5,564 nucleotides of DNA from Bacteroidales bacterium (GCA_017551215.1 JAFZMA010000234.1:1-5564); one strand, 5' to 3'. Shown: positions 1 to 5,046, counted from the first letter of the stretch. Notes: a model not told the origin generated them from the sequence alone. Translations and numbers: made by a program.

Positions 1-813
1 ATGGAAGCGCTTTCTACTCCGGAAGGCATTGTTAGCGTCATGTCCGGAAACCTGTCTGCCATTTACTTTGCCCAGATGATTGTCCCAGTGGCATTTATCT
101 GGCTGATAGGCAATTCCAAGAGCCAGGATCCTATGGCTTCTCCCGTTAAGGTGGACGCGCCGCATCTGGGCAAGTTCAATATCCTGAGCCTAGGTATCTT
201 GCTCCTCCTGCTGACCTTGGGTCTTAGCTGGACTCTTGATCCAATAACAAGCTATTTCCCAATGCCCGATAACTTTAAGGAGATGTTCGATAGCATAGCC
301 ACAAGGCCTCTGGACACCATAGTTTCCGTTGCCATAATGGCTCCGCTGTTCGAGGAGTTTGTCCTGAGGGGAACCATTGAAAGGGGCCTGCTTTCAAAGG
401 GTTCCGTTGCAGTTGCAATCCTCTGGTCTGCACTGCTTTTCGGAGTAATGCACATGAATCTGTGGCAGGCAATTCCGGCATTTGTTCTAGGCTGTCTGTT
501 CGGCTGGGTTTATTACAGGAGCCACAGCATCTGGGCCGTAATCTTCATGCACTTTGTCAATAACTTTTCGTCCATAGCATTGTTCTGGGCATTCCCGGAT
601 ATGGACGCGGAAGCCACTTCAAGAGAAAACATGATACAGCTTACCGGAACCGATACATGGTACTGGGTACTTGTGGGCGGTGGTGCTGTTGTTGTGATAG
701 TTGGCATCTTCCTGCTCAACAAGTTCCTGCCTAAAAAACCTCAGAGCTTCAAGCCGGCTCCGGTTCTTCTGGCGAATTCCGCAAATGAAAATCACGCCCC
801 TAATCTGCAATAG
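1..813 (+). CDS. CPBP-family intramembrane metalloprotease (Abi/CAAX type), possibly 5'-truncated
   Basis: Integral-membrane protein of the CPBP (CAAX protease and bacteriocin-processing) family, whose members are glutamate/histidine intramembrane proteases; the substrate here is unknown. The family motifs are present in order: EExxxR as E118-E119-R123 (FEEFVLRG), FxxxH as F147-H151 (FGVMHMN), and HxxxN as H184 with N187/N188 (MHFVNNF). Hydrophobic segments lie at about 20-37, 58-79, 136-150, 155-171, 176-195 and 221-241. A hydrophilic Pro/Asn-rich tail follows the last helix. The frame is open at base 1, which is itself an ATG, and the protein seems to enter late in its first membrane segment, so the true start may lie upstream. 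It ends with TAG. The next frame starts 23 bp downstream on the same strand, so the two are probably cotranscribed. Family assignment is secure; the start is not. Confidence 0.87.
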   Translation: MEALSTPEGIVSVMSGNLSAIYFAQMIVPVAFIWLIGNSKSQDPMASPVKVDAPHLGKFNILSLGILLLLLTLGLSWTLDPITSYFPMPDNFKEMFDSIATRPLDTIVSVAIMAPLFEEFVLRGTIERGLLSKGSVAVAILWSALLFGVMHMNLWQAIPAFVLGCLFGWVYYRSHSIWAVIFMHFVNNFSSIALFWAFPDMDAEATSRENMIQLTGTDTWYWVLVGGGAVVVIVGIFLLNKFLPKKPQSFKPAPVLLANSANENHAPNLQ

Positions 814-836
814 CTATCCCAGACAATATTCTTGAA

Positions 837-1316
837 ATGAAAAAGATATACCCTTTGCTGCTGAATAGCGTAACTCCAGAAAGCACTGCCCTCAACGGCT
901 TCCTAAAGGACAACACTCTTGACGACCTCATAGAGACCTATATGGGCAATTTGCTCGGCGACAAGGTATTCACCTTTTTCCAAGGCAACCTGCCTGTTAC
1001 TGTCAAACTCAGCGATACGGCATCTTCAACAGATTCCCCTTCAAAGGAGAGCCTTTCAGATTCATCCCTAAAAAAGAACCCGGAACGCTCATTATCAAAT
1101 GGCAATAGTTGCATACGGGTATCTCCGGATAACGAGACTGCTCTTCCGCGATACGGTTGCTGGGGCAAGGAAAGGATGCTCTACATACTTTCCGCAGAAG
1201 AGGATGCGTCCATCTGGATTGGGTTCAAGAAAAATCTCACAGCCTCAGATATCTACGAAAGATGCCAGAGCGGAACCATACTTGAGGCAATGAACGAGAT
1301 CGGTCCCGAGGAATGA
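837..1316 (+). CDS. N-terminal half of a degenerate class I phosphomannose isomerase (ManA)-like protein
   Basis: 159 codons ending at TGA. The N-terminus (KKIYPL), then NGFLKDNTLDDLIETYMGNL and GDKVFTFF, matches the start of Bacteroidota ManA, which interconverts mannose-6-P and fructose-6-P with Zn. Matches are from memory of the family, not a search. The segment with the usual WGG and ESWEISG motifs appears deleted after residue 9. The QxHP metal motif is RVSPDN here (Q to R94, H to S96), and the Glu of the TEMWY motif is R113 in GKERMLYIL, so this half cannot bind the catalytic metal in the usual way. Residues 61-91 are a Ser-rich insertion absent from the family. The same frame stays open past the TGA into the next entry, which carries the rest of the ManA fold. 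No Shine-Dalgarno sequence is visible before the ATG. A reader could treat 837-2297 as one pseudogene or interrupted gene. Confidence 0.7.
   Translation: MKKIYPLLLNSVTPESTALNGFLKDNTLDDLIETYMGNLLGDKVFTFFQGNLPVTVKLSDTASSTDSPSKESLSDSSLKKNPERSLSNGNSCIRVSPDNETALPRYGCWGKERMLYILSAEEDASIWIGFKKNLTASDIYERCQSGTILEAMNEIGPEE
1314..1316 (+). other. Single in-frame TGA interrupting the ManA-like frame
   Basis: The frame beginning at 837 meets this TGA and then continues without another stop to the TAG at 2295-2297. The residues after it (ETFYIRPGVPFCIGKGV) align one-for-one, without gaps, with the ManA segment that usually reads KGDVFFIPAGRVHAIGKG. The TGA sits exactly at the conserved glycine, so a single GGA-to-TGA change would explain it. 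The context is GAA-TGA-GAA. No frameshift is needed. It could be a real nonsense mutation, a sequencing error, or a site of readthrough or restart. Confidence 0.75.
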
Positions 1317-1373
1317 GAAACATTCTACATCCGGCCAGGCGTTCCTTTCTGCATAGGGAAAGGCGTAAAATAC

Positions 1374-2297
1374 GTGGAAGTCAGCCAGAATTCTCCGGTG
1401 GAATTCAACATAGAGGAACTGGACCAGCTGGTGGAGGCCCTTGATTTCATCCGCCTGGATGCCACCAACCCGGAATATGTGGCGCCGGAAGACTGCCTGT
1501 TCCGCATGGAAAGGGTTGCCATAACAAAGCCGCAGACCATAGCTCCAGACCAGACGGAAAGCTTCATGGTTTTGCTGAATCTGGACAACCAGACATCGCT
1601 GAAAGTAAAAGACCTGCGGGGCTATACGGAAATCTCTGAAGAAACTTGCATTACACTGGACAGCGCTTACCCTGGCAACGCCAGCAACCACTCGAACGAA
1701 AGCCGTACAAACGTTTGCAACTCGAACGGGAGCCGCTCAAACGCTTGCGCCTCGAGCAGGAGCCGCTCAAACGCTTGCAGTTCAAACGCCAACGCCCTTA
1801 ATACCAACCGTTCAAACGCTTGCGACTCGAGCAGGAGCCGCTCAAACGCTTGCAGCTCAAACGCCAACACCCTTAACACCAACCGTTCAAACGCTTGCGA
1901 CTTGAGCGCTAACGCCTTGAATGCCAACGGTTCCCGTTGCCTCGTTCTGATACCGCACGACATACAGGAACTTACAATAGCTCCCGCCCAGGAAGGCGAA
2001 AACCCAACCTCATCCTTCCTCCGCATCTACATGTGCAACATCCCGGAACCGCCAAAACCAGATGAGGAAGAGGAAGACGAATGCGATGATGACAATCACG
2101 AGCATCACTGCGGTTGTGACGCACATCATCACCACCACGATGAGGGTTGCGGATGCCACCACCATGATGATGAGGAAGATGATTGCCACTGCGGCCACCA
2201 CCATGATGATGAGGAAGATGATTGCCACTGCGGCCACCACCTCGATGAGGATTGCGGATGCCACCACGGAGAGGATGGTGGCAGACATCTGTCTTAG
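1374..2297 (+). CDS. C-terminal half of the ManA-like protein with Asn/Ser repeat insertion and His/Cys/Asp-rich tail
   Basis: If translated separately, the first usable start is GTG at 1374; AGGGAAAGG upstream looks like a ribosome site but also encodes the IGKG motif, so it may be fortuitous. The next ATG is at 1506. Residues 1-30 match the ManA stretch around AEIQQTSDTTYRIYDWDR, but the two Arg are lost (N12 and Q18). Residues 41-96 (CLFRMERVAI through TESFMVLLNL and EETCITL) and 189-222 (CLVLIPHDIQELTIAP then FLRIYM) form the C-terminal cupin sheet of ManA. Between them, residues 97-188 are an inserted Asn/Ser/Ala/Cys repeat block. After the normal ManA end, a Pro-rich linker leads to residues 229-307, a tail with 21 His, 11 Cys and many Asp/Glu, including CGC and CHC motifs. 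The tail suggests binding of Zn, Ni or Cu (inference). No signal peptide is seen. It could be a remnant or a repurposed pseudoenzyme. Confidence 0.7.
   Translation: MEVSQNSPVEFNIEELDQLVEALDFIRLDATNPEYVAPEDCLFRMERVAITKPQTIAPDQTESFMVLLNLDNQTSLKVKDLRGYTEISEETCITLDSAYPGNASNHSNESRTNVCNSNGSRSNACASSRSRSNACSSNANALNTNRSNACDSSRSRSNACSSNANTLNTNRSNACDLSANALNANGSRCLVLIPHDIQELTIAPAQEGENPTSSFLRIYMCNIPEPPKPDEEEEDECDDDNHEHHCGCDAHHHHHDEGCGCHHHDDEEDDCHCGHHHDDEEDDCHCGHHLDEDCGCHHGEDGGRHLS
1662..1937 (+). repeat. In-frame 15-bp-period repeat block (RSNAC units) inside the cupin domain
   Basis: The 15-mer CGYTCAAACGCTTGC (Y = C or T; encodes RSNAC) occurs at 1734, 1764, 1809, 1839 and 1884. The spacings are 30, 45, 30 and 45 bp, all multiples of 15. 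A diverged copy (RTNVC) precedes them. On a larger scale, 1751-1825 and 1826-1900 are a 75-bp tandem duplication with 72 of 75 identical bases; two of the three differences are silent and one changes Ala to Thr. The block keeps frame throughout. The ManA strand that normally reads ETVLIPA is split by it. Confidence 0.9.
2156..2233 (+). repeat. Perfect 39-bp tandem duplication in the His/Asp/Cys tail
   Basis: Positions 2156-2194 and 2195-2233 are identical 39-bp units encoding HHHDDEEDDCHCG in frame. A degenerate third copy begins at 2234. Perfect identity suggests recent expansion or active homogenisation. The unit length of 13 codons keeps the frame open. Confidence 0.92.
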
Positions 2298-2317
2298 AAT
2301 CAGACAGTTAACTACTT

Positions 2318-2344
2318 GTCCCTGCAGTAAAAATGCTGCAGGAC
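2318..2344 (+). terminator. Hairpin downstream of the ManA-like frame, possible terminator
   Basis: A stem of seven base pairs (CCTGCAG with CTGCAGG), extended by two pairs past a bulged C, closes an eight-base A-rich loop 20 bp after the TAG. The downstream sequence is AT-rich but has no run of T, so this is not a classical intrinsic terminator. It could instead be an mRNA-end stabilising stem before the S4 gene. Confidence 0.35.
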
Positions 2345-2387
2345 CACATATTTAAATCGCTGAGAATAAACAACTTAAGCACCACCC

Positions 2388-2765
2388 ATGGAAAGCGTTA
2401 GGATAGATAAATACCTTTGGGCCGTCAGAGTGTTCAAGACACGCAGTGAGGCCGCCGAGGCCTGCCGCAGCGGAAAGGTCTATGTAAACGGCGCCCAAGC
2501 CAAATCTGCGAGGGATGTTAAGAAAGGAGACTCCATAGAGGTCAGAAAAGGAGCTGTCCACTACAAATACCTGGTGATTGAGCCCATAGATAAACGCCAG
2601 GGAGCCAAGTTCGTAGACCAGTATGCGGAAAATGTCACCCCGCAAACCGAACTGGAAAAACTCATGGCTCCTAACGAAACGATATTCCTGAAAAGAGAGC
2701 GTGGAAGCGGCCGCCCAACCAAGAAAGAACGCCGCGATATTGACCGCCTGATGGATGGCTTCTAA
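2388..2765 (+). CDS. hslR: HslR (Hsp15)-like S4-domain RNA-binding protein
   Basis: 125-residue basic protein. Residues 4-60 form an S4 RNA-binding domain, recognisable by RIDKYLWAVRVFKTRSEA, then SGKVYVNG and the KGDSIEV strand. The C-terminal region ending RPTKKERRDIDRLM matches the conserved end of the Hsp15/HslR family (COG1188-like). In E. coli, Hsp15 is a heat-shock protein that binds free 50S subunits carrying a nascent chain and helps recycle stalled ribosomes; the same role here is inferred from family. ATG at 2388 gives the usual family length. No clear -7 TAnnTTTG box was found in the 90 bp upstream. It converges on pth; in Bacteroidales the S4, pth and rplY genes are, from memory, often neighbours, which fits, but here the S4 gene faces the other two. 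It ends with TAA. The fold is certain; the precise orthology is likely. Confidence 0.88.
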   Translation: MESVRIDKYLWAVRVFKTRSEAAEACRSGKVYVNGAQAKSARDVKKGDSIEVRKGAVHYKYLVIEPIDKRQGAKFVDQYAENVTPQTELEKLMAPNETIFLKRERGSGRPTKKERRDIDRLMDGF

Positions 2766-3011
2766 CGTACTGCCACCCGCAAAACAAAGCCCTTCTTCTT
2801 AAAGAAATCCCGCAAAATAGACTTTATGGATGGATCTTTTCGTATATGTGCTTTTGCGGAACCCTCCTCGGATGAAGCTTCTTCTAACAGCAAAGCAAGT
2901 TCTGCAAGGCATACCGCTGATAATCAACAACATACATACATGAACCTATACGGAAACGGATAGGTTCAAGCGCGTAATTTGCTGTGTGTCAGGTATTTGT
3001 CTTGCAGGCGC
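2766..3011. other. Intergenic region between convergent S4 and pth genes
   Basis: 246 bp with no convincing complete gene. It contains a 9-bp hairpin (2941-2968). On the minus strand there is a stop-free stretch from about 2934 down to a TAG at 2762-2764, overlapping the S4 stop codon. Its last residues (KSILRDFFKKKGF) resemble the end of Pth (DKLLDFFKKRD), and 12 bp (TTAAAGAAATCC) are identical at 2799-2810 and 3025-3036. No ATG opens this stretch, so it is read here as a possible gene remnant, not a gene. Confidence 0.4.
2941..2968. terminator. Perfect 9-bp inverted repeat between convergent genes, candidate bidirectional terminator
   Basis: TGAACCTAT (2941-2949) and ATAGGTTCA (2960-2968) are exact reverse complements with a ten-base loop. 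The hairpin lies 43 bp beyond the pth stop and 175 bp beyond the S4 stop. No T-tract follows on either strand, so intrinsic termination would be inefficient; position and symmetry are the main support. Confidence 0.45.
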
Positions 3012-3947
3012 TTAGTCTCTCTTTTTAAAGAAATCCAGAAGTTTATCTATGAAAGATCTTGAGGAATCAGATTCCTCCTCAGATAAAACTCCTGTTGACG
3101 GGTCCTTGCTCTCAGACTCTTGGGGACCAGGGTTCTGCGTAGCGGAGCGCTCAGGGGCGATATGCTGAGAGTCGGTATGCTGGGATTCGGAGTGCTCAGG
3201 GGCGGTATGCTGGGATTCGGCATGCTGAAAGTCGGTATGCTGGGATTCGGAGTGCTCCGGGGCATAATGCTGTGAGGAGGTATGCTGGGATTCGGAGTGC
3301 TCCGGGGCATAATGCTGTGAGGAGGACTGCAGTGGTTCGGATGCCTTTGGGGCGGATGCCTTTGGCTCGGACTTCTTGGGGTCTGTGTTGCAGATGTTCA
3401 TCGCCCGGTCTGCGCCCATGAAGGTGAAATCCTTGATTCCCTGGGCGGCACGTTTCAGTATATGCGGAAGCTGCTCCTTCTCCTCTCCCTCAATCTTCCC
3501 CAGAACGTAGTCCACCTGACCGCCCTTAGGGAAGCCGTTCCCAATGCCCACCCTTATGCGGCAGTAATCGGATGTTCCGAGCGTCATGTTTATGTGGGCA
3601 AGGCCGTTGTGACCGCCGTCGCTGCCCTTCTTGCGCATACGGACGGTACCGAATGGAAGAGCAAGGTCATCGCAGAGGATTAAAAGATGATCCAGAGATA
3701 TATTCTCTGCCTGCATCCAGTAGTTGACGGCTTTTCCGCTGAGATTCATGTAGGTAGAGGGCTTCAGGAGTATCAGTTTGCTTCCGCGCCAGGATATCTC
3801 CGCGATGCTTCCCAGCCTGTCTGTGCGGAATACTGCGCCGGATTCCTCCGCCAGGTAGTCCACCACCATAAAGCCAATGTTGTGACGGGTACCGGCATAC
3901 TCGGCACCAATGTTTCCAAGACCCGCTATCAGATATTTCCCTGCCAT
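3012..3947 (-). CDS. pth: Peptidyl-tRNA hydrolase with a long repetitive C-terminal extension
   Basis: Cleaves peptidyl-tRNA released from stalled ribosomes, recycling tRNA in the cytoplasm; normally essential. The catalytic domain (residues 1-186) is complete and aligns without offset to E. coli Pth at the key positions: N12 (E. coli N10) in GLGNIG, H22 (E. coli H20) in TRHNIGF, N68 in KPSTYMNLSG, D93 in CDDLALPFG and N114 in GGHNGLAHI. Typical Pth ends near residue 190. Here a further 125 residues follow: a Lys/Ser/Pro linker (187-209), pentapeptides such as SQHYA-PEHSE-SQHTD (210-269), an acidic Ser/Glu stretch, and a terminal amphipathic helix (SFIDKLLDFFKKRD). The function of the tail is unknown; it carries many His and no Cys. 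ATG at 3947 fits the family start; no Shine-Dalgarno sequence is seen. It lies downstream of rplY, separated by a terminator, and has a candidate promoter of its own. Confidence 0.95.
   Translation of the reverse strand: MAGKYLIAGLGNIGAEYAGTRHNIGFMVVDYLAEESGAVFRTDRLGSIAEISWRGSKLILLKPSTYMNLSGKAVNYWMQAENISLDHLLILCDDLALPFGTVRMRKKGSDGGHNGLAHINMTLGTSDYCRIRVGIGNGFPKGGQVDYVLGKIEGEEKEQLPHILKRAAQGIKDFTFMGADRAMNICNTDPKKSEPKASAPKASEPLQSSSQHYAPEHSESQHTSSQHYAPEHSESQHTDFQHAESQHTAPEHSESQHTDSQHIAPERSATQNPGPQESESKDPSTGVLSEEESDSSRSFIDKLLDFFKKRD
3141..3320 (-). repeat. Pentapeptide-period (15-bp) repeats encoding the Pth tail
   Basis: Residues 210-269 split cleanly into twelve pentads of the type [S/P/F]-[Q/E]-H-x-x, with the twelfth degenerate (PERSA). 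At the DNA level, 3240-3284 and 3285-3329 form a 45-bp tandem pair identical over the first 41 bases; further, more diverged copies lie at 3150-3239. All indels are multiples of 15 bp, so the frame is kept. Confidence 0.9.
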
Positions 3948-3980
3948 AATCCAATGGAATTAAAGCCCTATTCTCAACCG

Positions 3981-3988
3981 CAAATGTA
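3981..3988 (-). promoter_or_regulatory. Candidate pth promoter (-7 box TACATTTG)
   Basis: Read on the minus strand this is TACATTTG, a match to the Bacteroidota -7 consensus TAnnTTTG, 33 bp upstream of the pth ATG. A weak -33-like TTTC lies at 4010-4013, 21 bp further upstream. The strong rplY terminator just upstream supports a need for a separate promoter here. Confidence 0.5.
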
Positions 3989-4088
3989 AGAATCTGTTTT
4001 GAATTATTTGAAACATATCGTTCATATGAATCATTGAAGAGTATAAAAGACAATGTTTCGGGATGGCGCAAAGAAAAGTGGATATCAT

Positions 4089-4123
4089 AAAAAAAGGATG
4101 ACCAAGACTTGGCTTGATCATCC
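4089..4123 (-). terminator. Intrinsic terminator of rplY
   Basis: On the minus strand, an 11-bp stem (GGATGATCAAG with CTTGGTCATCC, one T-G wobble) closes a six-base loop and is followed at once by seven T. It starts 46 bp after the rplY stop. This is a textbook rho-independent terminator and separates rplY from pth transcription. Confidence 0.9.
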
Positions 4124-4169
4124 CATTCTGTTTTCAGACACTTTCTCCAGATTTGCCTGAAGTGTCAAA

Positions 4170-4763
4170 TTACTTGGCCTCTGCGTTCTCAGCCTCGGCT
4201 GCAGCAGCTGCAACAGCGGCACGGGTACGCTTGATCTCGCAAACCATCAGCTTCTTAGGAGAAGCAATCTTGCAGTCTGCAACGTTAAGTTCGCCTGCGT
4301 AGATAGCCTTGCCTACTCCCAGAGTAGTGATGTCTACATCGATCTGGTCAGGAAGCTTGTCCATAGGACCGCAAACCTTAACCTTTCTTACGCCAATTCT
4401 CAGACGGCCACCCTGCTTTACACCTTCTGCATTACCGAAGACGTTTACAGGAACTGCTATCTCAACTGGCTTGTCCTCTGAAATTGCGAGGAAGTCGATG
4501 TGAATAGCATCGTCTGTAATAGGATCATACTGTGCATCGTGGAGAATGCAAGGATGAATCTCTCCGTTGAGGTTTACATGAATGATGTAAGACTTTGGAG
4601 TGTCTGTAATCTTCTTGATGTCTGCCAATGGAATGGCGATGTCCAGATGCTGGGTTCCGTTACCGTAGATGATGCAAGGAACGTTTCCTGCTCTGCGGAT
4701 CTTCTTGAGATCCTGCTTTGTACCGATTTTACGCTCGGCAGCGTTCAGTGTGATAATCTGCAT
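4170..4763 (-). CDS. rplY: 50S ribosomal protein L25, TL5/CTC type (general stress protein Ctc)
   Basis: 197-residue two-domain L25 of the long TL5/CTC kind. L25 proteins bind 5S rRNA in the large subunit; in Bacillus the Ctc member is stress-induced. Residues 1-90 form the 5S-binding L25 domain, with the typical KxxLKKIRRAGNVPCIIYG start and the later HDAQYDPITDDAIHIDF stretch. Residues 95-185 form the CTC C-terminal beta domain (VPVNVFGNAEGVKQGG, then LPDQIDVDITTLGVG). An Ala/Glu-rich tail (RAAVAAAAAEAENAEAK) of a kind common in this group ends the protein. ATG at 4763 is preceded by an A-rich stretch rather than a Shine-Dalgarno sequence. It has a strong promoter upstream and an intrinsic terminator downstream, so it is probably transcribed mostly alone. 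It is divergent from the rubrerythrin gene. Confidence 0.96.
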   Translation of the reverse strand: MQIITLNAAERKIGTKQDLKKIRRAGNVPCIIYGNGTQHLDIAIPLADIKKITDTPKSYIIHVNLNGEIHPCILHDAQYDPITDDAIHIDFLAISEDKPVEIAVPVNVFGNAEGVKQGGRLRIGVRKVKVCGPMDKLPDQIDVDITTLGVGKAIYAGELNVADCKIASPKKLMVCEIKRTRAAVAAAAAEAENAEAK

Positions 4764-4820
4764 AATTGTTTGTTTTAAGTGTTACTCAGTCCGCCTTTTC
4801 CGGGGACCCCATTGCACCGA

Positions 4821-4836
4821 GCCCAAACCCTTGGGC
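4821..4836 (-). promoter_or_regulatory. Leader hairpin in the rplY 5' untranslated region
   Basis: On the minus strand GCCCAA and TTGGGC form a six-base-pair stem with a four-base loop, a few bases after the predicted transcript start and about 57 nt before the ATG. A GGGGTCCCC tract follows it. Ribosomal-protein leaders often carry autoregulatory structures, but no known L25 motif is recognised here. Confidence 0.35.
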
Positions 4837-4848
4837 GAAATGCGGACG

Positions 4849-4879
4849 CAAAGATAAACATTTTTGCCTCTCGTGCAAA
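4849..4879 (-). promoter_or_regulatory. rplY: rplY promoter, TTTG-N19-TATCTTTG
   Basis: On the minus strand, TTTG (4879-4876) and TATCTTTG (4856-4849) are separated by exactly 19 bp, matching the Bacteroidota -33/-7 promoter consensus in both boxes and in spacing. Transcription would begin near 4842, leaving an untranslated leader of about 80 nt. Confidence 0.8.
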
Positions 4880-4955
4880 CTCTCTTTCTTTTCCTCAGCG
4901 ATGCGATTTCATACGGCCTTACGGCGATAGTGTTTCAAAGGCCTGTATCGCGAGC

Positions 4956-4987
4956 CTTGCAGTTGATTAAAAATGTTGTTATCTTTG
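4956..4987 (+). promoter_or_regulatory. Rubrerythrin promoter, CTTG-N20-TATCTTTG
   Basis: TATCTTTG at 4980-4987 is a full match to the TAnnTTTG -7 box and is identical to the rplY -7 box. CTTG at 4956-4959, 20 bp upstream, fits the -33 element with one mismatch. The start would fall near 4992-4995, about 50 nt before the ATG. Confidence 0.7.
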
Positions 4988-4995
4988 AGACACCC

Positions 4996-5013
4996 GTACG
5001 GAACATTCTGTAC
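4996..5013. promoter_or_regulatory. 18-bp near-palindrome at the rubrerythrin transcript start, possible operator
   Basis: GTACGGAACATTCTGTAC has seven of nine symmetric positions complementary (GTAC-x-GAA-xx-TTC-x-GTAC). It begins at or just after the predicted start, a position where a bound protein would block transcription. It could also form a short hairpin in the mRNA leader. It does not match the PerR or Fur boxes known to me. Confidence 0.4.
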
Positions 5014-5046
5014 AGGCCGAAAACATTTAATTACACATTACCTTTT

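Larger units (their letters stand above)
4764..5046. other. Divergent promoter region between rplY and rubrerythrin
   Basis: 283 bp with no gene. It holds the rplY promoter and its GC-rich structured leader (4764-4842), the rubrerythrin promoter (4956-4987) and a near-palindrome at 4996-5013. A weak 6-bp inverted repeat (GCGATA at 4924-4929, TATCGC at 4946-4951) lies between the two promoters. Confidence 0.7.

Noticed and set aside
1314..1316. TGA read as glycine by an alternative genetic code (as in Gracilibacteria)
   Set aside because: The other genes here show no in-frame TGA, they use ordinary glycine codons, and the promoters and gene families are Bacteroidota-like. One TGA is better explained by mutation or error.
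1314..1316. TGA as selenocysteine
   Set aside because: The aligned family residue is glycine, not cysteine, and no convincing stem-loop directly after the TGA was seen by eye.
1313..1444. ATGA-coupled short frame starting at 1313
   Set aside because: It gives about 43 Arg/Gly-rich residues with no family resemblance, while the overlapping frame carries the ManA match.
1734..1898. CRISPR-like array from the evenly spaced 15-mers
   Set aside because: The units are too short, the spacers are themselves repeats, and the whole block is in frame within a coding sequence.
1667..2026. 119-codon open frame on the minus strand across the repeat block
   Set aside because: It is the antisense of the RSNAC repeats; its Leu/Phe/Glu periodicity is a by-product of the 15-bp repeat and it has no family match.
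2062..2355. 97-codon frame on the plus strand, rich in Met and Thr
   Set aside because: It is the shifted frame of the His/Asp codons (CAT/GAT runs) of the tail and matches nothing recognisable.
2298..2387. Promoter for the S4 gene
   Set aside because: TATTTAAA and nearby AT-rich sequence were examined, but no TAnnTTTG box with a spaced TTTG was found.
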